From Bordetella parapertussis (GTDB taxonomy: Bacteria; Pseudomonadota; Gammaproteobacteria; Burkholderiales; Burkholderiaceae_C), in assembly GCA_945871945.1 (NCBI GenBank), contig CAMBXY010000019.1, positions 1 to 15,035 of the forward strand: a stretch of DNA of 15,035 nucleotides. The letters are read 5' to 3'. Shown piece by piece: positions 1-7,141 of this stretch; position 1 is the first letter of the stretch, and the number at the start of each line of letters is the position of its first letter. The position numbers and the translations under genes are program-made. The notes under the pieces are model-generated. The model did no database searches and was not told the origin of the DNA. It saw only the letters and a list, made by a program, of their open reading frames with translations.

Positions 1-183
1 AATGATTTGCTTGATGCCGGCATGATCGAACTGACTTATGACACGGGTAACCGGCGCACCAAGTTTTTGGTTCCCACCGACTCGGCAATGAAGATTTTTG
101 ATGAGATGGCTTTTGCGATGGCACAGGCTGCAAAACTGTCGCTATCGCAAGAGACCTCAGAGCTTTCTGAGCAAACGCTTTAA
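1..183 (+). CDS. C-terminal fragment of a probable winged-helix (MarR-like) regulator
   Basis: The first reading frame is open from base 1 to a TAA at 181-183 and gives 60 residues; the start lies outside the window. The visible part contains LLDAGMIEL, then [14 protein letters not shown], then SAMKIFDEM. This resembles the end of a recognition helix, a beta-wing (the 'D.R.K.L..T' pattern) and the first part of a dimerisation helix, as in MarR-type DNA-binding proteins. After that comes an Ala/Met-rich helix and a polar tail. The family call rests on pattern only, and other winged-helix proteins would look similar over such a short piece. Its last 27 bases overlap the end of the convergent uvrA gene. 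No terminator is visible between the two genes. Confidence 0.45.
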   Translation, partial: NDLLDAGMIELTYDTGNRRTKFLVPTDSAMKIFDEMAFAMAQAAKLSLSQETSELSEQTL

Positions 184-3144
184 ATATCGCCCAGTCATGC
201 TGTGCGGGTTGGCGGCCACTTCTTCGGGCGTCCCAATTGCCACTACCTGCCCCCCGCCGCTGCCGCCTTCAGGCCCCATGTCTATCACCCAATCGGCGGT
301 TTTGATCACATCCACATTGTGCTCAATCACCACGATGGTGTTGCCAGCATCGACCAACTGGTGCAAGACTTTGAGCAACAAATCAATATCAGCAAAGTGC
401 AGACCGGTGGTGGGCTCATCCAAGATGTAAAGCGTGCGACCTGTGTCGCGCTTGGACAACTCAAGCGCCAATTTCACCCGCTGCGCCTCGCCACCACTGA
501 GCGTGGTGGCCGCTTGGCCCAAGCGTATATAGCCCAAGCCCACGTCCATCAAGGTTTGCAGCTTGCGCGCCAAAGCCGGCACAGCGCCCAAAAACCCCAA
601 AGCGTCTTCTACCGTCATGTGCAAAATCTGCGCGATGTTGTGGCCTTTGTAAAGCACCTCTAAAGTCTCGCGGTTATAGCGTTGTCCAAGGCAAACATCG
701 CAAGGCACATAAACATCCGGCAAAAAGTGCATTTCCACTTTCACCATGCCGTCGCCTTGGCAAGCCTCGCAACGACCACCCGCCACATTGAATGAAAAGC
801 GGCCCGCGCCATAACCTCGCTCGCGCGCCATGGGCACTTCGGCGAGCAATTCACGCAGAGGCGTGAACAAGCCGGTGTAGGTAGCGGGGTTGGAGCGCGG
901 GGTGCGGCCAATCGGTGACTGATCGACATTAATCACTTTGTCGACGTTGTACAAACCCAAAATGTCTTGGTGCGCCGCCGGTTCTTCATGGGCGCGGTGG
1001 ATTTGCTTGGCCGCTGCTGCGTACAAGGTGTCGTTGACCAAGGTGGATTTGCCCGAGCCCGACACGCCGGTCACGCAGGTGAACAAGCCAATAGGAAACT
1101 CGGCGGTGACTTGTTGCAAATTGTGGCCGCTCGCACCCACGATGGTGATGGACTGCTTGGCCGAGGAGTGCACCACGCTGGGCGGCAAACTGCCAAACAC
1201 ATTGGTAGCGGGTGCCGAGGCCGTCACCGTGCGGCTGTGCTGCTGCAGCCATGGGCGACGCTTGGCGGGCACGGCAATGTGCAAAGCGCCAGACATATAG
1301 CGACCGGTGAGCGAGTTCGGGTTGGCCTCTATTTCAGCGGCCGTGCCTTGGGCCATTACCCGCCCGCCGTGCACGCCAGCACCTGGCCCCATGTCAATGC
1401 AGTGGTCGCTGGCGCGAATCATGTCCTCGTCATGCTCGACCACCAACACGCTGTTGCCGATGTCGCGAAGGTGTTTCAAGGTGTCTATCAAACGGTCGTT
1501 GTCACGCTGGTGCAAACCTATGCTGGGCTCGTCCAATACATACATGACACCCGTAAGCCCCGAGCCAATTTGCGAAGCCAAACGGATGCGCTGCGCCTCG
1601 CCGCCCGACAAGGTATCCGCACTGCGTGAGAGGCTGAGGTAGGTGAGGCCCACGTCATTTAAAAACTTCAGCCGGTTGGCCACTTCACGAATCACTTTTT
1701 CGCCAATGTCGGCCTTGTTGCCCAAGAGCTTCAAGTCTTGAAAATACGCTTGGCATTCGGCCAAAGTGATGTGGCTCACATCATGCAGGGTGCGCGCCTG
1801 CAGGCCTTCGCCCAAGCGCACATTTCGCGCCTCTGTGCGCAAGCGCGTGCCTTGACAGTCTTGGCAAGGGCGGTGTCCTCGGTAGCGCGACAACTCCTCG
1901 CGCACCAAGGCCGAGTCGGTGTCGTGGTAGCGGCGCGTCATATTGGTGACTATGCCTTCGAACGCATGCAGCTTGCTGGTTTTGCGACCGGCTTTGGCAC
2001 CCGACTCCAGCACATAGCTGAACTTGATTTCTTCCGTACCCGAACCAAACAAAACAACGTTTTGCACCGCCTCGGGCAAGTTTTCAAACGGGGTTTCCAA
2101 ATCGAAAGCGTAATGCTTGGCCAAGCTTTGCAGCATGGCGAAGTAATAGGCGTTGCGCTTGTCCCAGCCCTTGATGGCACCGCTGGCCAAGCTGAGCGTG
2201 GGGAAAGCAACGATGCGGGCGGGGTCAAAAAATGTTTGTTCGCCCAAGCCCTCGCACGCCGGACACGCACCCAGCGGCGAATTAAAAGAAAACAAACGCG
2301 GCTCGAGTTCGCCAATGGCGTAACTGCAATGCGGGCAGGCAAAACGGGCATTGAAGGCTTGTTCTGCAGCGTTGTCCATGTCCAGCACCACAGCGCGGCC
2401 ATCGGCCAAGCGCAGTGCGGCCTCCAAACTTTCAGCCAGTCGTGTGGCCATATCGGGGCGCACCTTCAAGCGGTCCACCACCACATCGATATCGTGTTTT
2501 TCTTTTTTCTCTAAGGCTGGCAAGTCGGCCATCTCGACGACTTGTCCATCGATGCGAAAACGCACAAAACCCTGCGCTTGCATTTGCAAAAAAACCTCGG
2601 CGAATTCGCCCTTGCGCTCGCGTGCCACCGGCGCCATGACCATGATGCGTGAATCTGGCGGCATGGCCAACACCGCATCAACCATTTGCGCCACGCTAGA
2701 CGACTGCAGCGGCACGCCGTGCTCGGGACAATGCGGCGTGCCGGCGCGGGCAAACAGCAAGCGCAGGTAGTCGTGGATTTCGGTGACCGTGCCGACCGTG
2801 GAGCGCGGGTTGTGGCTGGTGGCTTTTTGCTCGATGGCAATCGCCGGTGACAGCCCCTCAATCAGGTCCACATCGGGCTTGTCCATGCGCTGCAAAAACT
2901 GCCGCGCATAGGCCGAGAGGCTTTCTACATAGCGGCGCTGACCTTCAGCGTACAAAGTGTCAAAAGCCAAGCTGGACTTGCCCGAACCCGACAAGCCGGT
3001 GATGACCACCAACTGGTTGCGCGGTATATCGACGTCGATGTTTTTCAGGTTGTGCGTGCGCGCACCGCGCACACTGATGCGACCAAAAGCACTGGGGCCA
3101 CGCATTTGGGTGCCTAAATAATGCGCGTCAGTTGGAGAATTCAC
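157..3144 (-). CDS. uvrA: Excinuclease ABC subunit A (UvrA)
   Basis: UvrA is the damage-sensing ABC ATPase dimer of nucleotide excision repair; it loads UvrB at lesions in the cytoplasm. The 995-residue protein has both ATPase halves. The first has Walker A GLSGSGKS (50-57), signature LSGGEAQR (512-519) and Walker B VLDEP (536-540). The second has Walker A GVSGSGKS (693-700), signature LSGGEAQR (882-889) and ILDEP (907-911). Cys pairs at 270/273 with 294/297 and at 792/795 with 815/818 fit the zinc modules. It is longer than the E. coli protein (940) because of about 19 extra N-terminal residues and a linker insertion at roughly 625-660. The start used is a GTG with no good ribosome site. The ATG at 3103-3105 (residue 14), with AGG seven bases upstream, is a plausible alternative. 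No LexA-like box is visible in the 50 bp shared with the divergent transporter gene. Confidence 0.98.
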   Translation of the reverse strand: MNSPTDAHYLGTQMRGPSAFGRISVRGARTHNLKNIDVDIPRNQLVVITGLSGSGKSSLAFDTLYAEGQRRYVESLSAYARQFLQRMDKPDVDLIEGLSPAIAIEQKATSHNPRSTVGTVTEIHDYLRLLFARAGTPHCPEHGVPLQSSSVAQMVDAVLAMPPDSRIMVMAPVARERKGEFAEVFLQMQAQGFVRFRIDGQVVEMADLPALEKKEKHDIDVVVDRLKVRPDMATRLAESLEAALRLADGRAVVLDMDNAAEQAFNARFACPHCSYAIGELEPRLFSFNSPLGACPACEGLGEQTFFDPARIVAFPTLSLASGAIKGWDKRNAYYFAMLQSLAKHYAFDLETPFENLPEAVQNVVLFGSGTEEIKFSYVLESGAKAGRKTSKLHAFEGIVTNMTRRYHDTDSALVREELSRYRGHRPCQDCQGTRLRTEARNVRLGEGLQARTLHDVSHITLAECQAYFQDLKLLGNKADIGEKVIREVANRLKFLNDVGLTYLSLSRSADTLSGGEAQRIRLASQIGSGLTGVMYVLDEPSIGLHQRDNDRLIDTLKHLRDIGNSVLVVEHDEDMIRASDHCIDMGPGAGVHGGRVMAQGTAAEIEANPNSLTGRYMSGALHIAVPAKRRPWLQQHSRTVTASAPATNVFGSLPPSVVHSSAKQSITIVGASGHNLQQVTAEFPIGLFTCVTGVSGSGKSTLVNDTLYAAAAKQIHRAHEEPAAHQDILGLYNVDKVINVDQSPIGRTPRSNPATYTGLFTPLRELLAEVPMARERGYGAGRFSFNVAGGRCEACQGDGMVKVEMHFLPDVYVPCDVCLGQRYNRETLEVLYKGHNIAQILHMTVEDALGFLGAVPALARKLQTLMDVGLGYIRLGQAATTLSGGEAQRVKLALELSKRDTGRTLYILDEPTTGLHFADIDLLLKVLHQLVDAGNTIVVIEHNVDVIKTADWVIDMGPEGGSGGGQVVAIGTPEEVAANPHSMTGRYLKRLLRKL

Positions 3145-3194
3145 GGTAGCTTGGGCTTTCTCAAGGGCAACCCGACATCATAGCCAACCCATCT

Positions 3195-4112
3195 ATGCTC
3201 TGCCCTATGACCTCTTCACGCGCTTTGAGCCTGCAAGCCTTTTTCACCCTGCTGTTGATCGCCTTGATGATGGCGTCCAACCACATCGCGGCCCGACTGG
3301 CTTTTGACAGCGGCTTGGATGTGGCTACGGCTGTTGCCACTCGCAGCTGGGTCACTGCCTTTATCGTCGCTCTGTTGGTATGGCTGGCCCGCGTGCCTTG
3401 GCGCTTTAACCGCCAACAAGGGCGTGGCCTGTTGTTTGTGGGTCTGATGATTGGCGTGCAAAGCCAATGCCTTTACGCAGCGGTGGCGCGCCTGCCGGTG
3501 GCCTTGGCCTTGTTGGCGTTCAATACCTACCCGCTGTGGACCGCCTTGTGGGAGAAGCTGATTTACGGTCGGTCGCCGCAACGCAAAGTGTTGCTGGCCA
3601 TGCCACTGATTTTGATCGGGCTGGCGATTGCGCTGGACGTGCTGGGCGCGGCGTCGGGGCTGGGCGCCCAAGCGCAATGGGCACAGATCGGTGAAGGCGT
3701 GGGCTTTGCGCTGGCGGCGGCTTGCAGTTTTGGTTTGGCTTTGGTGGGCACACAGCACGAAACCGCTGGCTTGGATGGTCGGGTGCGTACCTTTTTCAGC
3801 TTGCTGTTGGCCGGCAGCGTGGCGGTGGCAGTCATTGGCCTGCATGGCGGCCCGCATTGGCCACAAACCACGCTGGGCTGGCAAGGTCTGGCCATGCTCA
3901 CCTTGCTGTATGGCACGGCTTTCACCATCATGTTCACCGTGCTGCCCAAGCTCGGTGTGGCGGCCAATTCGGCCATCATGAATGTGGAGCCCGTGTTTGC
4001 CTTGGCGCTGGGCTGGGCGGTGCTGGGCCAAGCGGTGGCTTGGGTTCAGGTCGCTGGAGCCTTGCTGGTGGTCAGCGTGGTGATGGTGTTGGGCTTACGA
4101 AAGTCAAGTTAA
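3195..4112 (+). CDS. DMT-superfamily (EamA) inner-membrane transporter
   Basis: This 305-residue, very hydrophobic protein has about ten membrane segments arranged as two similar halves, the arrangement of EamA/RhaT-type drug/metabolite transporters. Recognisable features are the N-terminal helix with MMASNHIAARLAF, the segment LPVALALLAFNTYPLWTAL closing the first repeat, and GVAANSAIMNVEPVFALALGWAVLG in the second repeat, which matches the 'EPv.A.l.g...l.E' region of the family. The substrate cannot be told from sequence; relatives export amino acids, metabolites or drugs. Two starts are possible, ATG 3195 and ATG 3207; neither has a clear Shine-Dalgarno, and the second gives the more usual short N-terminus. 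The gene diverges from uvrA with a 50-bp gap. It ends 10 bp before the first codon that can be read as hicA remnant. Confidence 0.9.
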   Translation: MLCPMTSSRALSLQAFFTLLLIALMMASNHIAARLAFDSGLDVATAVATRSWVTAFIVALLVWLARVPWRFNRQQGRGLLFVGLMIGVQSQCLYAAVARLPVALALLAFNTYPLWTALWEKLIYGRSPQRKVLLAMPLILIGLAIALDVLGAASGLGAQAQWAQIGEGVGFALAAACSFGLALVGTQHETAGLDGRVRTFFSLLLAGSVAVAVIGLHGGPHWPQTTLGWQGLAMLTLLYGTAFTIMFTVLPKLGVAANSAIMNVEPVFALALGWAVLGQAVAWVQVAGALLVVSVVMVLGLRKSS

Positions 4113-4122
4113 CTTTGGGTGA

Positions 4123-4233
4123 ATACATCACCCCACCAAAACAGGTACGGTGACCATTGCAGGCAAAGGGCGTGTAGAGTTGCCCCCCGCCACACTTCAA
4201 AGTGTGCTCAAACAAGCCCAATTGAAAAGGTGA
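4123..4233 (+). pseudogene. hicA: 5'-truncated hicA toxin remnant
   Basis: The frame after an in-frame TGA at 4120-4122 reads IHHPTKTGTVTIAGKG, then VELPPATLQSVLKQAQ, and stops at TGA 4231-4233. This matches the C-terminal half of HicA mRNA interferases (the 'HPTKPGTVT' and 'LP..TL.SILKQAGL' blocks). The N-terminal half, which normally carries the double-stranded-RNA-binding-like start and the catalytic 'GSHH' histidine, is missing. Upstream sequence in the same frame shows no similarity and belongs to the end of the transporter gene. No proper start codon precedes the fragment; the first usable one is GTG 4150. It is therefore almost certainly inactive. It lies six bases before hicB, the normal toxin-then-antitoxin order. 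Confidence 0.8.
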
Positions 4234-4239
4234 TTTTTG

Positions 4240-4455
4240 ATGAAATACCTTGTGGTTTTTGAAAAAACTGTTCAAAGCTACGGTGCTTATGTGCCTGATC
4301 TGCCTGGGTGCGTGGCAGTAGCTAACACTCATGAAGAACTTAGTCGCTTAATTCAAGAAGCCATCGATTTGCACCTACAGGATTTACAAGCCCAAGGGCT
4401 GCCTGTGCCAACACCAAACTCTGCTGCACAGTTAGTTGAGGTCATCAACCACTGA
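4240..4455 (+). CDS. hicB: HicB-family antitoxin (orphan)
   Basis: This 71-residue protein begins MKYLVVFEKTVQSYGAYVPDLPGCVA, the standard HicB partial RNase H-like fold, and continues with EELSRLIQEAIDLHLQDLQAQGLPVPTP. It is the short form of HicB, with no separate DNA-binding domain after the core. HicB normally binds and blocks the HicA mRNA interferase, but the toxin gene just upstream is truncated, so this copy seems to have no partner at its own locus. The start is ATG 4240, with AAAAGG as a good ribosome site inside the end of the hicA remnant. The final 11 bases overlap the stop end of convergent waaF, so loss of hicB sequence would touch the waaF C-terminus. The reading frame is intact and shows no decay. 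Confidence 0.88.
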   Translation: MKYLVVFEKTVQSYGAYVPDLPGCVAVANTHEELSRLIQEAIDLHLQDLQAQGLPVPTPNSAAQLVEVINH

Positions 4456-5464
4456 CAACTTCACGCCAAGCCAGCTCAACCCGCTCGGGCGTCAAATCAT
4501 TCAAGCAGCGCATATGCCCCAAGGGACACACCCGCTCAAAGCAGGGCGCGCAGTCTAAAGGCGGTTGGTAATTAGCCTCGGTTTTCAGCCACATGACCAC
4601 CGCTTTGTCGCTCAAGGGCGGCGTGTGCAAGGGGCTGGACGAGCCAAACAGCGCCAGTTGAGGCACGCCCATGGCGGCGGCCACATGCATGAGGCCAGAG
4701 TCGTTGCTGAGCATGGCCTGGGCCGAGGCAATCAAGGCCATGGCTTGGCTTAAATCGGTCTGGCCCGCCAAGCTGCGTGCAAGCCTTGGCCGCTCTTGGT
4801 TGATGCGCTTGGCGATGTCCTCGCACACCTCCGCCTCTTTGGCTGAGCCCAGCAAAACCACGGGCAAGTCGGTTCGCAAGCCGATATCAGCAAAGTAGGC
4901 AGCGGGCCAGCGTTTAGCGGGGCCAAATTCCGCGCCGGGCGCAAACACCGCGTAAGCCCCCAGCTTCAAGTCGAAATGCAACAAACTGTTTTTCAACACA
5001 TCCAAGGACAAATCCAGCTTGGGCTGCAGTGTGGTGTCGGTGCCTGCTTGCGCCAAGGCCAAATAATGCGACACCATAGAACCGCGACTGTGTTTGCTGG
5101 GGTTAGGAATGCGTTGATTCAGCAAACCAAAGCGCGACTCGCCTTGGTAACCGATACGCACGGGGATGCCCGCCAACCAAGGCAGCAAAGCGCTCTTGAA
5201 TGAATTGGGGCAGACATACGCCCGCTCAAAGCGGCCCTGCCATTGATTGGCTAGTGCGCGCCGCGCAGTCCAATGCAAGCCCGCGCGCGGAAATGGCAAT
5301 TCAATCACCTCAGCAATGGGGGTCATGGCGCGGTAAATTGGCGCCACCCAAGGCATGGCTGCTATTGTCAGGCGTTCACCACGCTTTGCCAGCACCCGCA
5401 TCAAGGGTTCGGTCATCACCGCGTCGCCTATCCACTGCGGCGCTATCACCAAGCTGGCTGTCAT
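4445..5464 (-). CDS. waaF: Lipopolysaccharide heptosyltransferase II (WaaF)
   Basis: WaaF is a GT9-family glycosyltransferase that adds the second L-glycero-D-manno-heptose of the LPS inner core from ADP-heptose, at the cytoplasmic face of the inner membrane. The 339-residue protein shows APQWIGDAVM near the N-terminus (acceptor side, Asp13), CPNSFKSALLPWLAGI (85-100), the donor-binding motif PGAEFGPAKRWP (176-187) and NDSGLMHVAAA (254-264). A C-terminal cysteine group (C305, C308, C313, C320) is present that the E. coli enzyme lacks but many other GT9 proteins carry. The gene is last in the radA-ilvE cluster. Its ATG has no Shine-Dalgarno because a short palindromic repeat occupies the space directly upstream, so translation may depend on coupling or on a weak site. 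The 3' end overlaps hicB by 11 bp. Confidence 0.95.
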   Translation of the reverse strand: MTASLVIAPQWIGDAVMTEPLMRVLAKRGERLTIAAMPWVAPIYRAMTPIAEVIELPFPRAGLHWTARRALANQWQGRFERAYVCPNSFKSALLPWLAGIPVRIGYQGESRFGLLNQRIPNPSKHSRGSMVSHYLALAQAGTDTTLQPKLDLSLDVLKNSLLHFDLKLGAYAVFAPGAEFGPAKRWPAAYFADIGLRTDLPVVLLGSAKEAEVCEDIAKRINQERPRLARSLAGQTDLSQAMALIASAQAMLSNDSGLMHVAAAMGVPQLALFGSSSPLHTPPLSDKAVVMWLKTEANYQPPLDCAPCFERVCPLGHMRCLNDLTPERVELAWREVVSG

Positions 5465-5465
5465 A

Positions 5466-5491
5466 AATAATGGGGGTCAGATCCCAATTAA
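5466..5491. repeat. REP-like palindromic repeat between the zinc-finger gene and waaF
   Basis: The gap between the two genes is 27 bp and is almost wholly taken up by an imperfect palindrome, GGGGTCAGATCCC (5473-5485), flanked by A/T-rich arms (AAATAAT on the left, AATTAATTAAT on the right). One base change would make it the perfect palindrome GGGGTCAGACCCC. From memory, that core with ATTAATT-type flanks recurs in many proteobacterial genomes, often near REP-associated (Y1/RAYT) transposase genes. The right arm runs into the TAA stop (5492-5494) of the zinc-finger gene, and the left arm ends one base before the waaF start codon. It is only a single copy here, so repeat status is inference. 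Confidence 0.5.
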
Positions 5492-5692
5492 TTAATGCGC
5501 GGCCACATGCTCGCCGGCTTTAAGCTGGTACTCGGTGCTGCAATACGGACATCTGGCATGGCCGGTGCGCGCCACATCCAAAAACACCTTGGGGTGGCTG
5601 TTCCAAATCTTCATATCAGCCAAGGGGCTGGGGCAATACACACCGCCATGGCCGTTGAGGTCTGTGGCCAACAATTCAACTGTTTTTTGCAT
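5492..5692 (-). CDS. CHCC-type zinc-finger mini-protein
   Basis: This 66-residue protein reads MQKTVELLATDLNGHGGVYCPSP, then KIWNSHPKVFLDV and ARCPYCSTEYQL. The Cys, His, Cys-x2-Cys ligands and the 'WNSHPrVfLd...ARCPYC' pattern are those of the zf-CHCC family, related to the zinc-binding subunit NDUFS6 of mitochondrial complex I. In bacteria the role is unclear. The start was set at ATG 5690-5692: it lies two bases after the ilvE stop and has AAGG at good spacing inside the end of ilvE, which points to translational coupling. An upstream in-frame start at 5713 would overlap ilvE and adds residues not typical of the family. The stop lies within the flank of the palindromic repeat. Confidence 0.9.
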   Translation of the reverse strand: MQKTVELLATDLNGHGGVYCPSPLADMKIWNSHPKVFLDVARTGHARCPYCSTEYQLKAGEHVAAH

Positions 5693-5694
5693 AG

Positions 5695-6633
5695 TTAAAC
5701 CTTGGTCAGCCAATGCGAATACTTGGCGTTGCGTCCGTTGACAATGTCAAAGAACGCGGATTGGATTTTTTCGGTGATGGGGCCACGGCTGCCCGCGCCT
5801 ATTTCGATGCGGTCGAGCTCGCGTACCGGTGTCACTTCAGCCGCCGTGCCGGTGAAAAAGGCCTCATCAGCGATATACACCTCGTCGCGGGTGATGCGCT
5901 TTTGCACGATTTCCAGCCCCAAGTCTTTGGCGATGTGAAACACCGTGTTGCGGGTGATGCCGTTCAAGGCGCCGGCAGATAAATCGGGGGTGTAAATCAC
6001 GCCGCCCTTGATGATGAACAGGTTTTCGCCGGCACCTTCAGACACAAAGCCGCTGGCGTCGAGCAACAAAGCCTCGTCATAGCCGTCATCCAGCGCTTCC
6101 ATATTGGCCAAAATCGAGTTGGTGTAGTTGCTCACCGCCTTGGCCTGCGTCATGGTGATGTTGACATGGTGGCGGGTGTAGCTGCTGGTTTTCACGCGAA
6201 TACCGCGCTTTAAGCCTTCTTCACCAAGGTAAGCACCCCAGGTCCAAGCGGCGACCATCAGGTGAATTTGGTTGCCCTTGGGCGACACGCCCAGCTTTTG
6301 CGAACCAATCCAAGTCAGCGGGCGTATATAGCCGCTTTTCAAATTATTTTCACGCACCACAGTGCACTGCGCTTGCATGACTTCTTCGGGCGTGAAGGGA
6401 ATTTTCATGCGCAGAATTTTGGCGCTGTTGAACAAGCGTTCGGTGTGCTCTGGCAAACGGAAAATGGCCGTACCTTGCACGGTGTCATAAGCGCGTAAAC
6501 CCTCGAAAGCGCCACAGCCGTAATGCAAAGTGTGGGAGAGCACATGGATTTTCGCGTCGCGCCAGTCGACCAAATCACCGTCCATCCAAATTTTGCCATC
6601 GCGGTCGTGCATAGGTGGGGGCTGGGCGCTCAT
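5695..6633 (-). CDS. ilvE: Branched-chain amino acid aminotransferase (IlvE)
   Basis: IlvE is a class IV, PLP-dependent transaminase that interconverts valine, leucine and isoleucine with their 2-oxo acids, using glutamate/2-oxoglutarate, in the cytoplasm. The 312-residue length is normal (E. coli 309). Visible features are the N-terminal MDGDLVDWRDAKIHVLSHTLHYG, the GAFEGLRAY loop (41-49), GYIRPLTWIGSQKLG, the PLP lysine in MTQAKAVSNY (K165), the glutamate-rich block DASGFVSEGAGENLF and TGTAAEVTPV near the end. The start at ATG 6633 has AAAGGA five bases upstream. It sits 44 bp after the small membrane protein gene and is tightly linked to the zinc-finger gene downstream, so co-transcription from radA through waaF is likely. 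Confidence 0.97.
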   Translation of the reverse strand: MSAQPPPMHDRDGKIWMDGDLVDWRDAKIHVLSHTLHYGCGAFEGLRAYDTVQGTAIFRLPEHTERLFNSAKILRMKIPFTPEEVMQAQCTVVRENNLKSGYIRPLTWIGSQKLGVSPKGNQIHLMVAAWTWGAYLGEEGLKRGIRVKTSSYTRHHVNITMTQAKAVSNYTNSILANMEALDDGYDEALLLDASGFVSEGAGENLFIIKGGVIYTPDLSAGALNGITRNTVFHIAKDLGLEIVQKRITRDEVYIADEAFFTGTAAEVTPVRELDRIEIGAGSRGPITEKIQSAFFDIVNGRNAKYSHWLTKV

Positions 6634-6677
6634 GGGTATCCTTTATTCGGGGTCAGCGTGGTCTAAGGCTGACGATT

Positions 6678-7094
6678 TTACGTTGCATCTTGTAGCGCGG
6701 CCGGCTCTGTGGCGCGCACCAAGGTCCATTGGCGCAAACGGCCTTCTTGAAAATGGCATTGCACACAGTCATTTGCGCCATCGCGCCACTGGAAAATATC
6801 CATTGTTTTGTCGTCGCTGGGCAGGCGTTGGCCCAAGCTGGCGGCCAAGCCAATCACCTTGAGCAAGCGCAAACCATCGTGTAACTGGGCGTGGAACATG
6901 ACGGCATTGCTAACCGAGCCCACCGGTTGATCTGCAGCGCGTTCCATGGTTTGCATCAAACGGGTGGACAGTTGCAACAGCCAAAAAATAATGCCACTAG
7001 AGACCAGCGAAAAGCCCCACCAACCGAAGGCCCGAAACGAGCCGTACAGCAAGACTGCCAAGCCCAAGACCACCGCTAAATTTCGCCATTTCAT
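6678..7094 (-). CDS. Small membrane protein of unknown function
   Basis: The 138-residue product is not assigned to a named function. Two membrane segments lie at about residues 5-20 and 26-46, separated by a short Trp/Gly turn (FRAFGWWG), and are followed by a polar domain of about 90 residues. With both termini on the same side, the positive N-terminus (MKWR) suggests a cytoplasmic C-domain. A CVQCH sequence (110-114) has the spacing of a haem c motif, but this is probably chance given the topology. The start has a good AGGGA ribosome site six to seven bases upstream. The gene lies between radA (47-bp gap) and ilvE (44-bp gap) on the same strand. I recall similar small membrane proteins in this setting in other Burkholderiales, which suggests a real, retained gene. 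Confidence 0.8.
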   Translation of the reverse strand: MKWRNLAVVLGLAVLLYGSFRAFGWWGFSLVSSGIIFWLLQLSTRLMQTMERAADQPVGSVSNAVMFHAQLHDGLRLLKVIGLAASLGQRLPSDDKTMDIFQWRDGANDCVQCHFQEGRLRQWTLVRATEPAALQDAT

Positions 7095-7141
7095 ATGCGT
7101 TCCCTGTCTCCCATAGTTTGACGTGGGTGTTTTGAGTTGAC

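Noticed and set aside
967..2514. Long plus-strand open frames antisense to uvrA (up to 258 codons)
   Set aside because: They lie wholly within uvrA, have no recognisable domains, and their length is explained by the codon bias of the GC-rich opposite strand.
3145..3194. SOS (LexA) box for uvrA, and likewise upstream of ssb and radA
   Set aside because: No CTG-N10-CAG or similar dyad was found in any of the three upstream gaps; regulation by LexA cannot be supported from this sequence.
3216..4031. 271-codon minus-strand frame opposite the EamA transporter
   Set aside because: The translation is Gln/His/Arg-rich and resembles no protein family; it is a shadow of the transporter gene.
6646..6655. 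GGGGTCAG before ilvE as a second copy of the REP-like palindrome
   Set aside because: Only the left half matches; the right half and A/T-rich flanks are absent, so chance is more likely.
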